Shown here in pieces: positions 26,809 to 36,305 of a DNA stretch of 64,000 bases. The stretch lies in the NCBI RefSeq assembly GCF_004365175.1, contig NZ_SOCE01000001.1, forward strand, positions 1,413,154 through 1,477,153, in the 5' to 3' direction. A program made the translations under genes and the position numbers. The stretch's first letter is position 1, and the number at the start of each line of letters is the position of its first letter. The notes beneath the pieces are model-generated. The model was not told the origin of the DNA and searched no databases. It saw nothing but the letters and a program-made list of their open reading frames with translations. This DNA comes from Kribbella voronezhensis (GTDB taxonomy: Bacteria; Actinomycetota; Actinomycetes; Propionibacteriales; Kribbellaceae).

Positions 26809-29800
26809 CTAGTTCTCCTCAGAAGTTGATGCGAGTACTTCGGTGTCGGACAGGGCCTCGATCTCGGCCCGGATCCGGTCCTCGACGGCCGTCGCCAGTT
26901 CGGCGACGGTGGGCCCTTCGAAGACGGCCCGGACCGGCAGGTCGATCTCGAACGCGTTCTGGAGCTTGGCGATCAACCGGATGGCGAGGATCGAGTTGCC
27001 ACCGCTGCGGAAGAAGTTCTCGCGGATGCCGACCTCGCGGTCCAGCAGTTCCGCCCAGATCTCGGCGATCCGTTCTTCGACGACGGTGCCCGGCAGTTCC
27101 AGCTCGCCGGTCGCGGTGTCCTCCGGGATCGGCAGGGCGGCGCGGTCTACCTTGCCGTTCGCGTTCAGCGGCAGTTTGTCGAGCGCAACGAAAGCGGTCG
27201 GCACGAGGTAGTCCGGCAGCGAACGGGCCGCGTGGGCAGCCAGGTCGTCCTCGGCGGCCGTGCCCACGTAGTACGCGACGAGTCGCAGGTCGCCGGGCTT
27301 GTCCTCCCGGGCGATCACCAGGACATCGGTGACCTCGGCATGCGCGGCCAGGACGATTTGGATCTCCTCGGGTTCGATCCGGTAGCCGCGGATCTTCACC
27401 TGGTGGTCGGTCCGGCCCAGGAACTCGACGTTGCCGTCGGGCCGGCGTCGTACCAGGTCGCCGGTGCGATAGAGCCGGCCGTACGGGCTCTCCAGGAACC
27501 GCTCGGCGGTCAGCTCCGGGCGGTTGACGTAGCCGGTGGCCACACCAACACCGCCGACGTAAAGCTCTCCTACGACGCCGACGGGCACTGGCTGCTGGTC
27601 GGAATCAAGGACGTACATCGCCATGTTCGGCAGCGGCAACCCGATCGGCAGGACATCGGACTTGTCGTCCGCCGGCACCGGATAGATCGACGTACCGACA
27701 GACGCTTCGGTCGGTCCGTACTCGTTGATCACCCGGACATCCGGTGCCAAGGCCCGCCAGGCCTCCAGCGCGCGACGGGTGAACGGCTCACCGGCCACCA
27801 CCAGCACCTCGGCCAGCCCCTGCGCCTGCTCCGCCGTCAGCTGTGCCGACAGGATCTCCAGGTGCGACGGCGTCAGCTTCACGAAGCTGTACGGCGCGTG
27901 CTCGGTCATCGCCTTGCCGAGGTCGCCCAGGTCGAGGTCGGCCGGCATCATGTGCACGGTCTGCCCGGCCAGCAGCGGCGCCCAGAGGTTCGGTACGCCG
28001 AGGTCGAAGGCGACCGACGAGAACACCGGAGCACCACCCGTTCCAGCACCGGCCAGCTCTCGCGCCGCCCAGTCCAGGTGGTTCACGAGACCTCGGTGCG
28101 GAACCTCCACACCCTTCGGCTTGCCGGTCGATCCGGATGTGTAGATGACGTACGCCGCGGAGTCCAGGTCGGCCTCGATCTCCAGCGGCTCACTCGACCG
28201 GGCCGCGATCAGGTCCGCGTCCTGGTCAACCAGTACTACGTTGCTCCCGGCGACGTCGACGTACCGAGCTTGCGTGATCGTCGTGTGAACGGCCGCATCC
28301 TCTTGCAGGTAAGCGATCCGGTCCGCCGGAGTGGACGGGTCGATCGGCAGGTAAGCCGCGCCCGCCTTCCATGCACCCAACATCGAGGCCAGCAGCAACG
28401 GTCCACGATCGAGCAGAACGGCTACGACATCACCCGGCTCGACGCCACGAGCGGCGAGGTGGTGCGCGACCCGGTTGGCGTTCCGGTCCAGGCACTTGTA
28501 CGACTTGCCGCCCGTCTCGCTGGTGACCGCGATCGCGTCCGGCGTCTGGGCTGCTTGAGCCTCGAAGCGCTGCGCGGTGGTCAGCGCGGGAACCTCGACA
28601 GCGGTCTCGTTCCAACCGACGATGAGCTGGTGACGATCAGCCGCTGACAGCAGGTCGACCGCGCCGAGGGCGGTGGTCGGTGCGGCGGCGAAGCTTTCGA
28701 GCAGCTGCACGAAGGCCTCGGTGATCCGCTCGATCGTGCGGCGGTCGAACAGCGCCGTCGCGTATTCCATTGCGCCGAGCAACGATCCGTCCGCCAGCTT
28801 GCGCATGTTCAGGGTCAGGTCGGTCTTCGCCACCTGCAGCGAAGCCTCGACCGTGGCGAGGTCCGCCTCGTCGCCCTCGGCACCGGAGAAGCCTTCGCCA
28901 TGGAAGTCGAACGCTGCCTGGTAGAGCGGCGTACGGGACAGGTCGCGGTCCGGGGCCAGTTCGTCGACAAGCCGGTCGAAGGGCAGGCCCGCGTGGGCGA
29001 ACGCGTCCTCACAAGCGGCCCGGACAAGTTCCAGCGAGGCGTCGAAGGTCAGGTCGGCGGCCAGCTTGCAGCGCAGTACGACCGTGTTCAGGAAGAAGCC
29101 GACCAGGCTTTCCAGCTGACCGAGGTCGCGACCGGCGACCGGCGCGCCGACGGTCACGTCCCAGGTCCCGCTGAAGCGCGCGAGCACGGTGGCGTACGCG
29201 GTCAGCAGGGTGCTGAACGGAGTACAGCCGTGCTTGCGGCCGAGCGCGTCGAGGGCGGTCGCCAGTTCGGCAGGGATCGTAAAGGTGACCATCGCGCCGT
29301 GCGGGTCGCGGGTCAGCGGCCGGCTGTGGTCGGTCGGCAGGTCGAGCGGGACGACTCCGTCGAGGGTGGCGCGCCAGTGGTCGAGCTCTTGCGCGACCAC
29401 CTCTTCGGTCAGGGTGCGATGCTGCCAAGCGGCGTAGTCGGCGTACTGGAACTCCAGCGGCTCGAGGGTCTTGCCTTCCAGCAGCGCGGCGAAGTCGCGG
29501 GCGAGCACAGAGGCGGACCAGCCGTCGGTGGCGATGTGGTGGATCGCGAGCGTGAGCAGGTGTTCGCGGGGCGACCGGGTCAGCAGCGCCCGGAGTACGG
29601 GACCGTTGACCAGGTCGAAGCCGGTGCTGAACTCCTCTGTGAGGACCGCCGCCAGCTCGTCGGACTCGATGTCCAGGACCCGAAGGTCGACGGGGGCCGG
29701 CGCCTCGATGACCTGGGTGGGCTCGCCGTCGACCACCTGATAGCGGGTGCGGAGGGTCTCGTGCCGCGCGACCAATGCGTCCACGGCCTTCTGCACAGCG

Positions 29801-31728
29801 ACGAAGGGAGTGTCCGCGGGGACTCGCAGGAACGTGGGGGCGACCCACTCGCTGCTCCCGGTCTCCAACTGCTCCATGAACCACAGGCGACGCTGGCTCG
29901 CCGACAGCGGCAACGCACCGGTCCGCGGTACGGCGGTGAGCCGGCTGCCGTCGTCCATCACTGCGGAGATCAGCTTCGCCTGGGCTTCGACAGTCGTTGC
30001 CCGGAGCAACCCTCGGAGCTGGATCTCGCCGCCGGCGGTCGACCGGAGCTGGTTGGCCAGCCGGGTCAGGGTCAGCGAAGTGCCGCCGAGTTCGAAGAAG
30101 CTGTCGTGGACGCTGATCTGCTCGACACCGAGCAACTGCCGCCAAACGTCCGCGACCAACTGCTCGGCCGTCGTCCGCGGGGCGACGTACTCGCGGCCGG
30201 CGCGGCTGAACGGGTCAGGCAGCGCGTTCTTGTCGACCTTGCCGTTGGGCGTCAGCGGGAACTCGTCCACGGCCACGAAGACGCTCGGCACATGGGTCTC
30301 GGGGAGCCGGTCCAGCAGGTGGTTGCGCAGACCGTCGGTGTTGACCGCCTTCACATAGCCGATCAGCTGGGTACTGCCGTCCGCCTTGGCCTTCGCGGTG
30401 ACCACAGCGCCGGCGACGTTGTGGTGGGCCGTCAGGGCGGCCTCGATCTCACCCGGCTCCAGCCGGACGCCGTTGATCTTGACCTGGTCGTCGGTCCGGC
30501 CGACGTACTCCAGGTTGCCGTCCTCGCGCCAGCGAACCAGGTCGCCGGTGCGGTAGAGACGCCAGCCGTCCTTGCCGTACGGGTCCGGCACGAACCGGTC
30601 AGCGGTCAGGTCGGGGCGGTTCAGATAGCCGCGGGCCACGCCGACGCCACCGGCGTACAGCTCACCGACGGCACCGACGGCAGCGGGTGAACCGCTGACC
30701 GGGTCGAGGACCAGGACCCGCATTCCCTTGATCGGGCGGCCGATCGGCACCGGGCCGGTCTTCTGCTCCGGGTCGAAGCGGAAGGCGGTCACGTCGATCG
30801 AGCACTCGGTCGGGCCGTAAGTGTTCCACAGTTCGACGTCGGTGCACTTCAGCAACCGCTGTGCCAGTTCGGCATGCAACGGTTCGCCCGCGCAGGACAC
30901 GAGTCGCAGCGAACCGGTCGCATCCCAACCGGCCTCGTCCACCAGCAACCGCAGTACGGACGGCACCACCTGGAGCACCGTGATCCGCTCCCGGGTGACG
31001 GCCTCCAGCAGCGCCTTGGGGTCGCTCTCGGAACCGGCCGGTGCCAGAACGACCGTGCCGCCGCTGACGAGCGGGCCGAAGAACTCCCAGACCATGGCGT
31101 CAAAAGTGATCCGGGTCTTCTGCAGGATCCGGTCGGTCGAGGTCAGCGACTGCGCGTCGACGGCCCAGCGAACCCGGTTCCCGATCCCGGCGTGCGTGAC
31201 CGCGACACCCTTGGGCTGACCGGTCGATCCGGAGGTGTACATCACGTACGCGAGCCCGTCCGGATCCAGCGTCCGGGCGGGCTCGATCGGCCGAACCGCG
31301 ATCGCGGTGACCAGCCGGGACGGCAAGATCACCCGCGCGCCGGTGCTTTCGATCGCCTCGGTGAGGTGGTGCTCGGCCAGCACCACCTCGGCGCCGGTGT
31401 CGTTCAGCAGCCACCGCATCCGGGCCGCCGGGTAGGCCGGGTCGATGGTCACGAAGCCGGCTCCGGTACGCCAGACCGCGAGCAGTGCGACCACCAGGTC
31501 GATGCCGCGCTCCAGTGCGATTCCGACCACGGCTTCCGGGCCGGCGCCTTCCTCCAGCAGCAGGTGGGCGAGCCGGCCGGCCCGCTGGTCGAGCTCGGCG
31601 TAGCTGAGTTCACGCTCCCCCTCGACGACGGCCGTCGCGGCCGGCGAACTCGCCGCCTGCTGGGCCACCAGGGCGGGGATGCCGGTGAATGCGGCGATCA
31701 AAGGGTTCTCGGTGGTCTGCACACTCAT
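26809..31728 (-). CDS. NRPS-B, A-T-C-A-T peptide synthetase
   Basis: A 1639-residue synthetase. It opens directly with an A domain and no C domain: YTSGSTGQPKG near 164, NTYGPTE near 302, T domain LGGTS near 546. A C domain (HHIATDG near 730), a second A domain ([11 protein letters not shown] near 1196, NEYGPTE near 1325) and a T domain (SGGNS near 1576) follow. The first pocket reads about DAWQSATID, for which I give no substrate; the second reads about DLPKVAEVG, related to Asn/Asp codes. The free N-terminal A-T means it either starts a chain or receives one from a C domain at the unseen end of NRPS-A. It follows the second MbtH gene by 36 bases, so the two probably work together. Confidence 0.94.
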   Translation of the reverse strand: MSVQTTENPLIAAFTGIPALVAQQAASSPAATAVVEGERELSYAELDQRAGRLAHLLLEEGAGPEAVVGIALERGIDLVVALLAVWRTGAGFVTIDPAYPAARMRWLLNDTGAEVVLAEHHLTEAIESTGARVILPSRLVTAIAVRPIEPARTLDPDGLAYVMYTSGSTGQPKGVAVTHAGIGNRVRWAVDAQSLTSTDRILQKTRITFDAMVWEFFGPLVSGGTVVLAPAGSESDPKALLEAVTRERITVLQVVPSVLRLLVDEAGWDATGSLRLVSCAGEPLHAELAQRLLKCTDVELWNTYGPTECSIDVTAFRFDPEQKTGPVPIGRPIKGMRVLVLDPVSGSPAAVGAVGELYAGGVGVARGYLNRPDLTADRFVPDPYGKDGWRLYRTGDLVRWREDGNLEYVGRTDDQVKINGVRLEPGEIEAALTAHHNVAGAVVTAKAKADGSTQLIGYVKAVNTDGLRNHLLDRLPETHVPSVFVAVDEFPLTPNGKVDKNALPDPFSRAGREYVAPRTTAEQLVADVWRQLLGVEQISVHDSFFELGGTSLTLTRLANQLRSTAGGEIQLRGLLRATTVEAQAKLISAVMDDGSRLTAVPRTGALPLSASQRRLWFMEQLETGSSEWVAPTFLRVPADTPFVAVQKAVDALVARHETLRTRYQVVDGEPTQVIEAPAPVDLRVLDIESDELAAVLTEEFSTGFDLVNGPVLRALLTRSPREHLLTLAIHHIATDGWSASVLARDFAALLEGKTLEPLEFQYADYAAWQHRTLTEEVVAQELDHWRATLDGVVPLDLPTDHSRPLTRDPHGAMVTFTIPAELATALDALGRKHGCTPFSTLLTAYATVLARFSGTWDVTVGAPVAGRDLGQLESLVGFFLNTVVLRCKLAADLTFDASLELVRAACEDAFAHAGLPFDRLVDELAPDRDLSRTPLYQAAFDFHGEGFSGAEGDEADLATVEASLQVAKTDLTLNMRKLADGSLLGAMEYATALFDRRTIERITEAFVQLLESFAAAPTTALGAVDLLSAADRHQLIVGWNETAVEVPALTTAQRFEAQAAQTPDAIAVTSETGGKSYKCLDRNANRVAHHLAARGVEPGDVVAVLLDRGPLLLASMLGAWKAGAAYLPIDPSTPADRIAYLQEDAAVHTTITQARYVDVAGSNVVLVDQDADLIAARSSEPLEIEADLDSAAYVIYTSGSTGKPKGVEVPHRGLVNHLDWAARELAGAGTGGAPVFSSVAFDLGVPNLWAPLLAGQTVHMMPADLDLGDLGKAMTEHAPYSFVKLTPSHLEILSAQLTAEQAQGLAEVLVVAGEPFTRRALEAWRALAPDVRVINEYGPTEASVGTSIYPVPADDKSDVLPIGLPLPNMAMYVLDSDQQPVPVGVVGELYVGGVGVATGYVNRPELTAERFLESPYGRLYRTGDLVRRRPDGNVEFLGRTDHQVKIRGYRIEPEEIQIVLAAHAEVTDVLVIAREDKPGDLRLVAYYVGTAAEDDLAAHAARSLPDYLVPTAFVALDKLPLNANGKVDRAALPIPEDTATGELELPGTVVEERIAEIWAELLDREVGIRENFFRSGGNSILAIRLIAKLQNAFEIDLPVRAVFEGPTVAELATAVEDRIRAEIEALSDTEVLASTSEEN

Positions 31729-31764
31729 GGCAGTCGTCTCCTGGCGGAAGTCTCGAGCGGGAAG

Positions 31765-31974
31765 TCAGGCGGTGGTGGCGAGCCGGCGGCGCAGGCTCAC
31801 CGGACGCAGGTCGGTCCAGGTCGCACCGATGTGCGCCAGGCAGGCGGTCCGGTCGCCCTCGAAGCCGGCCGGTCGCCAGCCCTTCGGCAGCGGGCGATCG
31901 GCGAGCACGAGCGAGTACTGCTCCTCGTCGTTGCGGACCACCCGGTAGGAGCGGTCATCAGTTGCTTCAGGCAT
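31765..31974 (-). CDS. MbtH-like protein 2
   Basis: A 69-residue MbtH-family protein with EQYSLVLADRPLPKGW and WTDLRPVSLR. The N-terminal NPFD/E box of the family is replaced by SYRVVRND, a modest departure. AGGAG lies upstream of ATG 31974. It sits between the Dap gene sbnB and NRPS-B, and is the likely chaperone of NRPS-B and NRPS-C adenylation domains. Confidence 0.93.
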   Translation of the reverse strand: MPEATDDRSYRVVRNDEEQYSLVLADRPLPKGWRPAGFEGDRTACLAHIGATWTDLRPVSLRRRLATTA

Positions 31975-31986
31975 CTTTCGTGCTCC

Positions 31987-32976
31987 TCAGGCAGGAATGA
32001 AGTTCTCGAAGGTGGCGCCGAGCCCGCAGCGTTCCGCCTCGGTCCGGACGTAGTCGGCCAGCGCCATGTCCAGCACGCCGAGACCGAACGGCGAGTAGAC
32101 GACGAGCTCGTCCGGGTCGCGGTCGAGGGTCGCCGTACCGCGGAGCAGGGCGCCGATGGGCGCGTCGATGAAGGCGCGGCCGCCGGTCTGCTGCTCGGCC
32201 AGGTAGAGCGAAGTGCCTTCCCGGCAGACATGGTCGGCGTCGTCGACAATGTTGCGCGCGGCAACGATCGCGTCGGCGTACAGGTCACGCAGCGACAGGT
32301 GCAGTACGACGGTGCCTGGTTGGCACGCGTCCAGGCCGGTGTGCGGCTCGATGGCCGTGGTGGCGAAGGAGATCAGCTTCTGCGCTGCCAGTGCATCGTC
32401 GATCGTGTCCGCCTGGGAGGCCTTGACGGGCTTGATCTCCTGGCACTTCCCGGCGAAGCTCGCGGCTCGCTCGGCGTCGGTGTCGAAGACGGTGATCTCC
32501 TCGATCGAGGGCAGCGCCACGGTGAGGAAGCGGAACACTTCCAGGTTGATGACACCGGTCCCGATCAGCGTGACCCCGGTCGGCGGATCACCCGCGGTCA
32601 ACTGCTGCGCCGCGACGGCCGCGCTGGCGGCGGTCCGGCGGGCGGAGATCTGGGAGCCCTCGATCAGTGCCTCCGGATGGCCGTTCTGCAGCGAGTTCAG
32701 CAAGATCGCGGCACTGGCGCGCTGCAGGCCCTTCTCGACGTTGCCCGGGAAGGACGCGATCCACTTCATCCCGGCGACCGGCCGGTCGCCGCCGGCGAAG
32801 GCGGGCAGCCCGATGATCCGGTTGCGGTTGTCGCCGGGGAAGCGCAGGAAGACCGAGTGCGGTACGGCGGACCGCCCCTCGTCGTGCAGCCGGTACGCCG
32901 CGGCGACCACGTCGAGGGTCTGCTGCTCGTGACCGGACAAGATCTCGTGGACGTCCGAATGACCGAGGATGATCAT
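31987..32976 (-). CDS. sbnB: 2,3-diaminopropionate biosynthesis dehydrogenase SbnB
   Basis: A 329-residue protein of the ornithine cyclodeaminase/mu-crystallin family, matching SbnB, which oxidatively splits N-(1-amino-1-carboxyl-2-ethyl)-glutamate to L-2,3-diaminopropionate and 2-oxoglutarate using NAD. The Rossmann motif is visible as LIGTGVINLEVF near 136, followed by an acidic strand end (ITVFDTD), and GMKWIASFPGN near 70 is typical of the family. It overlaps the sbnA stop by ATGA, so the two enzymes of the pathway are made together. Viomycin-type clusters use the same enzyme pair. The product would serve as an NRPS building block or as acceptor for the carbamoyltransferase. Confidence 0.92.
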   Translation of the reverse strand: MIILGHSDVHEILSGHEQQTLDVVAAAYRLHDEGRSAVPHSVFLRFPGDNRNRIIGLPAFAGGDRPVAGMKWIASFPGNVEKGLQRASAAILLNSLQNGHPEALIEGSQISARRTAASAAVAAQQLTAGDPPTGVTLIGTGVINLEVFRFLTVALPSIEEITVFDTDAERAASFAGKCQEIKPVKASQADTIDDALAAQKLISFATTAIEPHTGLDACQPGTVVLHLSLRDLYADAIVAARNIVDDADHVCREGTSLYLAEQQTGGRAFIDAPIGALLRGTATLDRDPDELVVYSPFGLGVLDMALADYVRTEAERCGLGATFENFIPA

Positions 32977-33977
32977 GCGGGAACGCTCATCTCAAAAGGT
33001 TCCTTCCAAAGATGGGAGACCTCGCCGAAGTTCCGGCGGACCCAGGTGTCGGAGTAGACGGTGTCGACGTAGCGGTCGCCGCCGTCGGGGAAGATCAGCA
33101 CGCAGTTCGACCCGGACGGGACCCGGTCGGAGACCTTCTCCAGCGCGGCCACGGTCGCCCCCGACGAGCCGCCGCCGAGGATCGCCTCGGTCATCAGCAG
33201 CCGGCGGCAGGAGACGACGGCCTCCAGGTCGGAGATGTGCACCACCTCGTCGACCATCGAGTTGTCGGCCAGCGGCGGCCGGACCGAGGCACCATGGCCG
33301 GGCAGCAGCCGCGCCGCGGCCGGCTGGCCGAAGATCACGCTGCCCACCGCGTCGACGCCGACCACCGTGGTCGGCAGACCGGCCCGGCGGATGTGGTCGG
33401 CACAGCCGCGCAGCGTGCCGAAGGTGCTCACCGAGGCGAACAGGTAGTCGACCTTGCCGGCCAGCGCCTCCTCGATCTCGCGCATCGTCTCGTGGTGCGC
33501 GCGGGGATTCATCGGGTTGGCGTACTGGTTCGGCCAGTACGCGTTCGGGACGGTCGCGGCCAGCTCGCGGACCCGCCGCAGCCGGGCGGCGAGCAGGCCG
33601 CCGGCCGGATCGGGCTCGGTGACCACCTCCACCTCGACCTTGAACGCGTCCAGGATCGCGAGATTGCGCTCCGTCGTGTTCCGGTCGACCACGCAGACGA
33701 AGCGCAGCCCGAAGTACCGGCAGATCTGGGCCAGACCGATGGCGAGGTTGCCCGAACTCGACTCCACCACCACCGACCGCCCCGGCACCAGCTCACCCGA
33801 CTGCAGCGCGGCCCGGATCATGCTGTACGCCGTCCGGTCCTTGATGCTGCCGCTGGGGTTGAACCGTTCCATCTTCGCGAAAACGCGGGAGCCGAAACCG
33901 GGGATCAGGTTCCCCAGCTCCACCAGAGGCGTGTCACCGATGCTGTCGAGAATGCTCGGCACAACTTTTCGCGTCAT
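32973..33977 (-). CDS. sbnA: N-(2-amino-2-carboxyethyl)-L-glutamate synthase SbnA
   Basis: A 334-residue PLP enzyme of the cysteine-synthase fold. SbnA joins O-phospho-L-serine and glutamate in the first committed step to L-2,3-diaminopropionate. The PLP lysine lies in NPSGSIKDR (Lys46), followed by SSSGNLAIGLA, and FASVSTFGTLRGC occupies the phosphate-binding loop position where cysteine synthases have GTGGT. ATG at 33977 is the conservative start; a GTG 9 bases upstream has a better-placed GAGG and cannot be excluded. The gene heads the leftward operon sbnA-sbnB-mbtH-NRPS-B-NRPS-C-carbamoyltransferase-MFS and is divergent from the ACP gene. Confidence 0.92.
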   Translation of the reverse strand: MTRKVVPSILDSIGDTPLVELGNLIPGFGSRVFAKMERFNPSGSIKDRTAYSMIRAALQSGELVPGRSVVVESSSGNLAIGLAQICRYFGLRFVCVVDRNTTERNLAILDAFKVEVEVVTEPDPAGGLLAARLRRVRELAATVPNAYWPNQYANPMNPRAHHETMREIEEALAGKVDYLFASVSTFGTLRGCADHIRRAGLPTTVVGVDAVGSVIFGQPAAARLLPGHGASVRPPLADNSMVDEVVHISDLEAVVSCRRLLMTEAILGGGSSGATVAALEKVSDRVPSGSNCVLIFPDGGDRYVDTVYSDTWVRRNFGEVSHLWKEPFEMSVPA

Positions 33978-34029
33978 CTTTGTCACCACCAACCTCACTG
34001 CTTCGCCGGTGACCGCCAAACGGCGGCCG

Positions 34030-34056
34030 TTCAGGGGACTCACGAACTCCCCTGAA
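34030..34056. promoter_or_regulatory. Perfect 9-bp inverted repeat between the divergent cluster operons
   Basis: TTCAGGGGA at 34030-34038 and TCCCCTGAA at 34048-34056 are exact reverse complements around a 9-base centre. The dyad lies 53 bases upstream of the sbnA start and 148 bases upstream of the ACP start, the position expected for an operator controlling one or both operons. The cluster's own regulator at 44054-45106 is a candidate ligand (inference). Confidence 0.65.
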
Positions 34057-34081
34057 GACTCACCGGCAGCGCCATACCGGC

Positions 34082-34123
34082 CCTATATGGGCAAGGCGCC
34101 GCGTGCTATCGGCGGAATATAGG
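34082..34123. promoter_or_regulatory. Divergent ATATAGG elements, candidate back-to-back promoter cores
   Basis: CCTATAT at 34082-34088 and ATATAGG at 34117-34123 form an inverted pair 28 bases apart. Each strand therefore carries ATATAGG reading toward its own operon. These are the most AT-rich spots of this region and could be -10-like elements for the two divergent transcripts. No good -35 sequence is seen. Confidence 0.4.
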
Positions 34124-34203
34124 CGCGCTCTGAACAGTGGGCGGTGTCGGTGACCTGTGGGTGCCGGCTTCTTCCGAGAAAGCACGCAAAGGAGCGAGAC
34201 GCT

Positions 34204-34488
34204 ATGTCACAGCTAGATGAGACCCCGGTGCTGAACCGGGTGGTCACCGCCGGCGAGGTCACCGACTTCCTCCGCGGCCGGGTGGCGCGGATGATCGGCG
34301 TGACGCCGGACGAGGTGGACGCGGCCGCGCCGCTGGCCTCGATCGGTGTCGACTCGGTGCACGCGATGGAACTGGTCGCCGAGCTCGAGGAATGGCTGGG
34401 GACGCACGTACCGGACCACCTGGCCTGGTCCTACCCGACCATCGCGCTGATCTCCGAGCAGCTGGCGAGCGCCGAGAGCCTCGCCTGA
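34204..34488 (+). CDS. Acyl carrier protein for the fatty acyl starter
   Basis: A 94-residue free-standing carrier protein. The phosphopantetheine serine is Ser51 in SIGVDSVHAMEL. AAAGGAG lies upstream of ATG 34204; a longer GTG reading from 34144 has no carrier-protein features. It is followed with a one-base TGATG overlap by an acyl-CoA dehydrogenase and then a fatty acyl-AMP ligase. By analogy with daptomycin-, friulimicin- and ramoplanin-type clusters, the ligase loads a fatty acid onto this protein and the dehydrogenase desaturates it before transfer to the first NRPS condensation domain. Confidence 0.93.
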   Translation: MSQLDETPVLNRVVTAGEVTDFLRGRVARMIGVTPDEVDAAAPLASIGVDSVHAMELVAELEEWLGTHVPDHLAWSYPTIALISEQLASAESLA

Positions 34489-36242
34489 TGTCCACCGCGA
34501 CCCACCCGGAGGTGAGAGCGGGCCGCAGTTCGGTGCACGAGACTGTCGAGGACTTCGAGGAGTTCCTCGGCGACCCGCGCGACCCGGGCTCGCGGATCAC
34601 CTTCGCGGAGCAGATGGAGTACGACGAACGCGAGGAGAAGGCCGTCCCCGCTTTCGACGCGCTGGCGGAGTGGGGTTATCCGCTGCACTACGTGCCCGCC
34701 GCCGAGGGTGGCCGGTTCCACGACATGGAGCGGATGTTCGGGTTGATCCGGTCGCTGGCACGCCGCGACATGACCCCCGCGCTCAGCTCCGGCGCGACCT
34801 TCCTCGGCGCGATGCCGGTCTGGGGCTGGGGTGACGCCGCCCAGCGCGCCCGGGTCGCCGAACTGATCAAGGCCGGTGCGTTCGGTGCGTTCGGGTTGTC
34901 CGAGGCCGATCACGGCTGCGACGTCGTGGCCGGCGAGGTGCTCGCCGAGGGCGGCGACGAAGCCGGCTACCTGCTGACCGGCACGAAATGGCCGATCGGC
35001 AACGGCATCCGCAGTACGTTCGCCACCATCTTCGCCCGCACCGGCCCCGCCGGGCCGCGCGGCTTCTCCGCCTTCCTGGTGGACAAGGAGAAACTCGACC
35101 CGTTGCACTGGGCAACCGAACCGCGGGTGAAGACGCTCGGCCTGCGTGGCGCGGACGTCTCCGGGATCACCTTGGAGGACTGCCCCGTCCCGGCCGACGC
35201 GGTGATCGGCAGCCGTGGCCGCGGGATGGAAGAAGCGATCAAGACCCTGCAGATCAGCCGGACCCTGGTCACGGCGATGTCGATGGGCGTCGCGGACACC
35301 GGCCTGCGGACCACGCTCGACCACATCCGCAGCCGCCGCCTCTACGGCCGGACCGTGCACGAGATCCAGGTGATCCGCGAGCAGGTCCTGGCGGCGTACG
35401 TCGATCTGCTGGTCGCCGAATGCACCACGGCCGCCACGGCACGGGCCATCTCGGTGATGCCGGAGCGGCTCAGTCTGTGGTCCTCGGTCACGAAGTACCT
35501 GGTCCCCGGCCTGATCGACGAGGTGCTCGGCAGTCTCGGTTCGGTGCTCGCGGCACGGCATTTCATGCGCGAGGGCGTGAACGACGGCATCTTCCAGAAG
35601 ATGCTGCGGGACAACCGCATCGTCAGCATCTTCGAGGGAACCAGTCATGTCCATCAGCACGTGGTGGCCAGTCAACTGCCTTCGCTGTTGCTGCGGCCGG
35701 AGTACGACCTGAACACCGAGGCGCTGCTGCAGGATCTCTACGACCACGAGTACGAACCGGCCGAGTGGGATCTGCGGTTCGACCGGTTCAAGCTGACCAA
35801 CGGCGGCCTCGACGAGATCACCCAGAGCCTGCCGGACGTCGTCGCGGCGATCCCCGCAGAGTACGCGACGTTGAAGCAGGTCGCGGCAGAAGTCCTTGCT
35901 GTGCAGGAGAAACTGCAGCAGGGCATCCGGCAGTTGGTGAAGCAGGGCAACGACCTGCACTCGAATGCCCGCGGCTTCACGCTGGCGCGACAGCACTGCC
36001 TGGTGCATGCGGCGGCGGCTTGTCTGCACACCTGGAACGCCAACGCCGGTCGCGGCGGCTTCGTCGGCCGGCCGGAATGGGTCGTGCTGGCGCTGCAGCG
36101 GATCCTCACCCGGCTGATCCCCGACCAGCAACTCGATCCGGACAGCCTCGTCGTCGTCGAGGCCGAGATGCTCAGCAGCTGGGAGGACGAGCGGTTGTTC
36201 TCGCTGGTCCCGCTCCGGCTCGGCGGTACCGGAACCGACTGA
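34488..36242 (+). CDS. Long acyl-CoA dehydrogenase family protein 1 (apparently active)
   Basis: A 584-residue flavin-dependent dehydrogenase, larger than the usual 380-residue members. The core runs to about residue 395. It contains FGLSEADHG (FAD/substrate region near 140), GTKWPIGNG, a C-terminal helix TLDHIRSRRLYGRTVHEIQVIRE, and RIVSIFEGTSHVHQH, where the Glu of EGT is the catalytic base of this family. A C-terminal extension of about 190 residues (NTEALLQDLYDHE to the end) is shared with the two paralogues at 40670-43980. The likely role is alpha,beta-desaturation of the ACP-bound starter acid. An alternative is desaturation of a carbamoyl-Dap residue, as proposed for the VioJ-type enzyme of viomycin. 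Confidence 0.9.
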   Translation: MSTATHPEVRAGRSSVHETVEDFEEFLGDPRDPGSRITFAEQMEYDEREEKAVPAFDALAEWGYPLHYVPAAEGGRFHDMERMFGLIRSLARRDMTPALSSGATFLGAMPVWGWGDAAQRARVAELIKAGAFGAFGLSEADHGCDVVAGEVLAEGGDEAGYLLTGTKWPIGNGIRSTFATIFARTGPAGPRGFSAFLVDKEKLDPLHWATEPRVKTLGLRGADVSGITLEDCPVPADAVIGSRGRGMEEAIKTLQISRTLVTAMSMGVADTGLRTTLDHIRSRRLYGRTVHEIQVIREQVLAAYVDLLVAECTTAATARAISVMPERLSLWSSVTKYLVPGLIDEVLGSLGSVLAARHFMREGVNDGIFQKMLRDNRIVSIFEGTSHVHQHVVASQLPSLLLRPEYDLNTEALLQDLYDHEYEPAEWDLRFDRFKLTNGGLDEITQSLPDVVAAIPAEYATLKQVAAEVLAVQEKLQQGIRQLVKQGNDLHSNARGFTLARQHCLVHAAAACLHTWNANAGRGGFVGRPEWVVLALQRILTRLIPDQQLDPDSLVVVEAEMLSSWEDERLFSLVPLRLGGTGTD

Positions 36243-36305
36243 CGTCCCCTCGACCCCCATGGCCACGGCCGCCCCGCCGATGGCCGGCGGACAGGAAGGA
36301 AACCC

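Noticed and set aside
34144..34203. An N-terminally extended ACP starting at GTG 34144
   Set aside because: The 20 extra residues are Cys/Arg-rich and unlike carrier proteins; AAAGGAG is positioned for ATG 34204.
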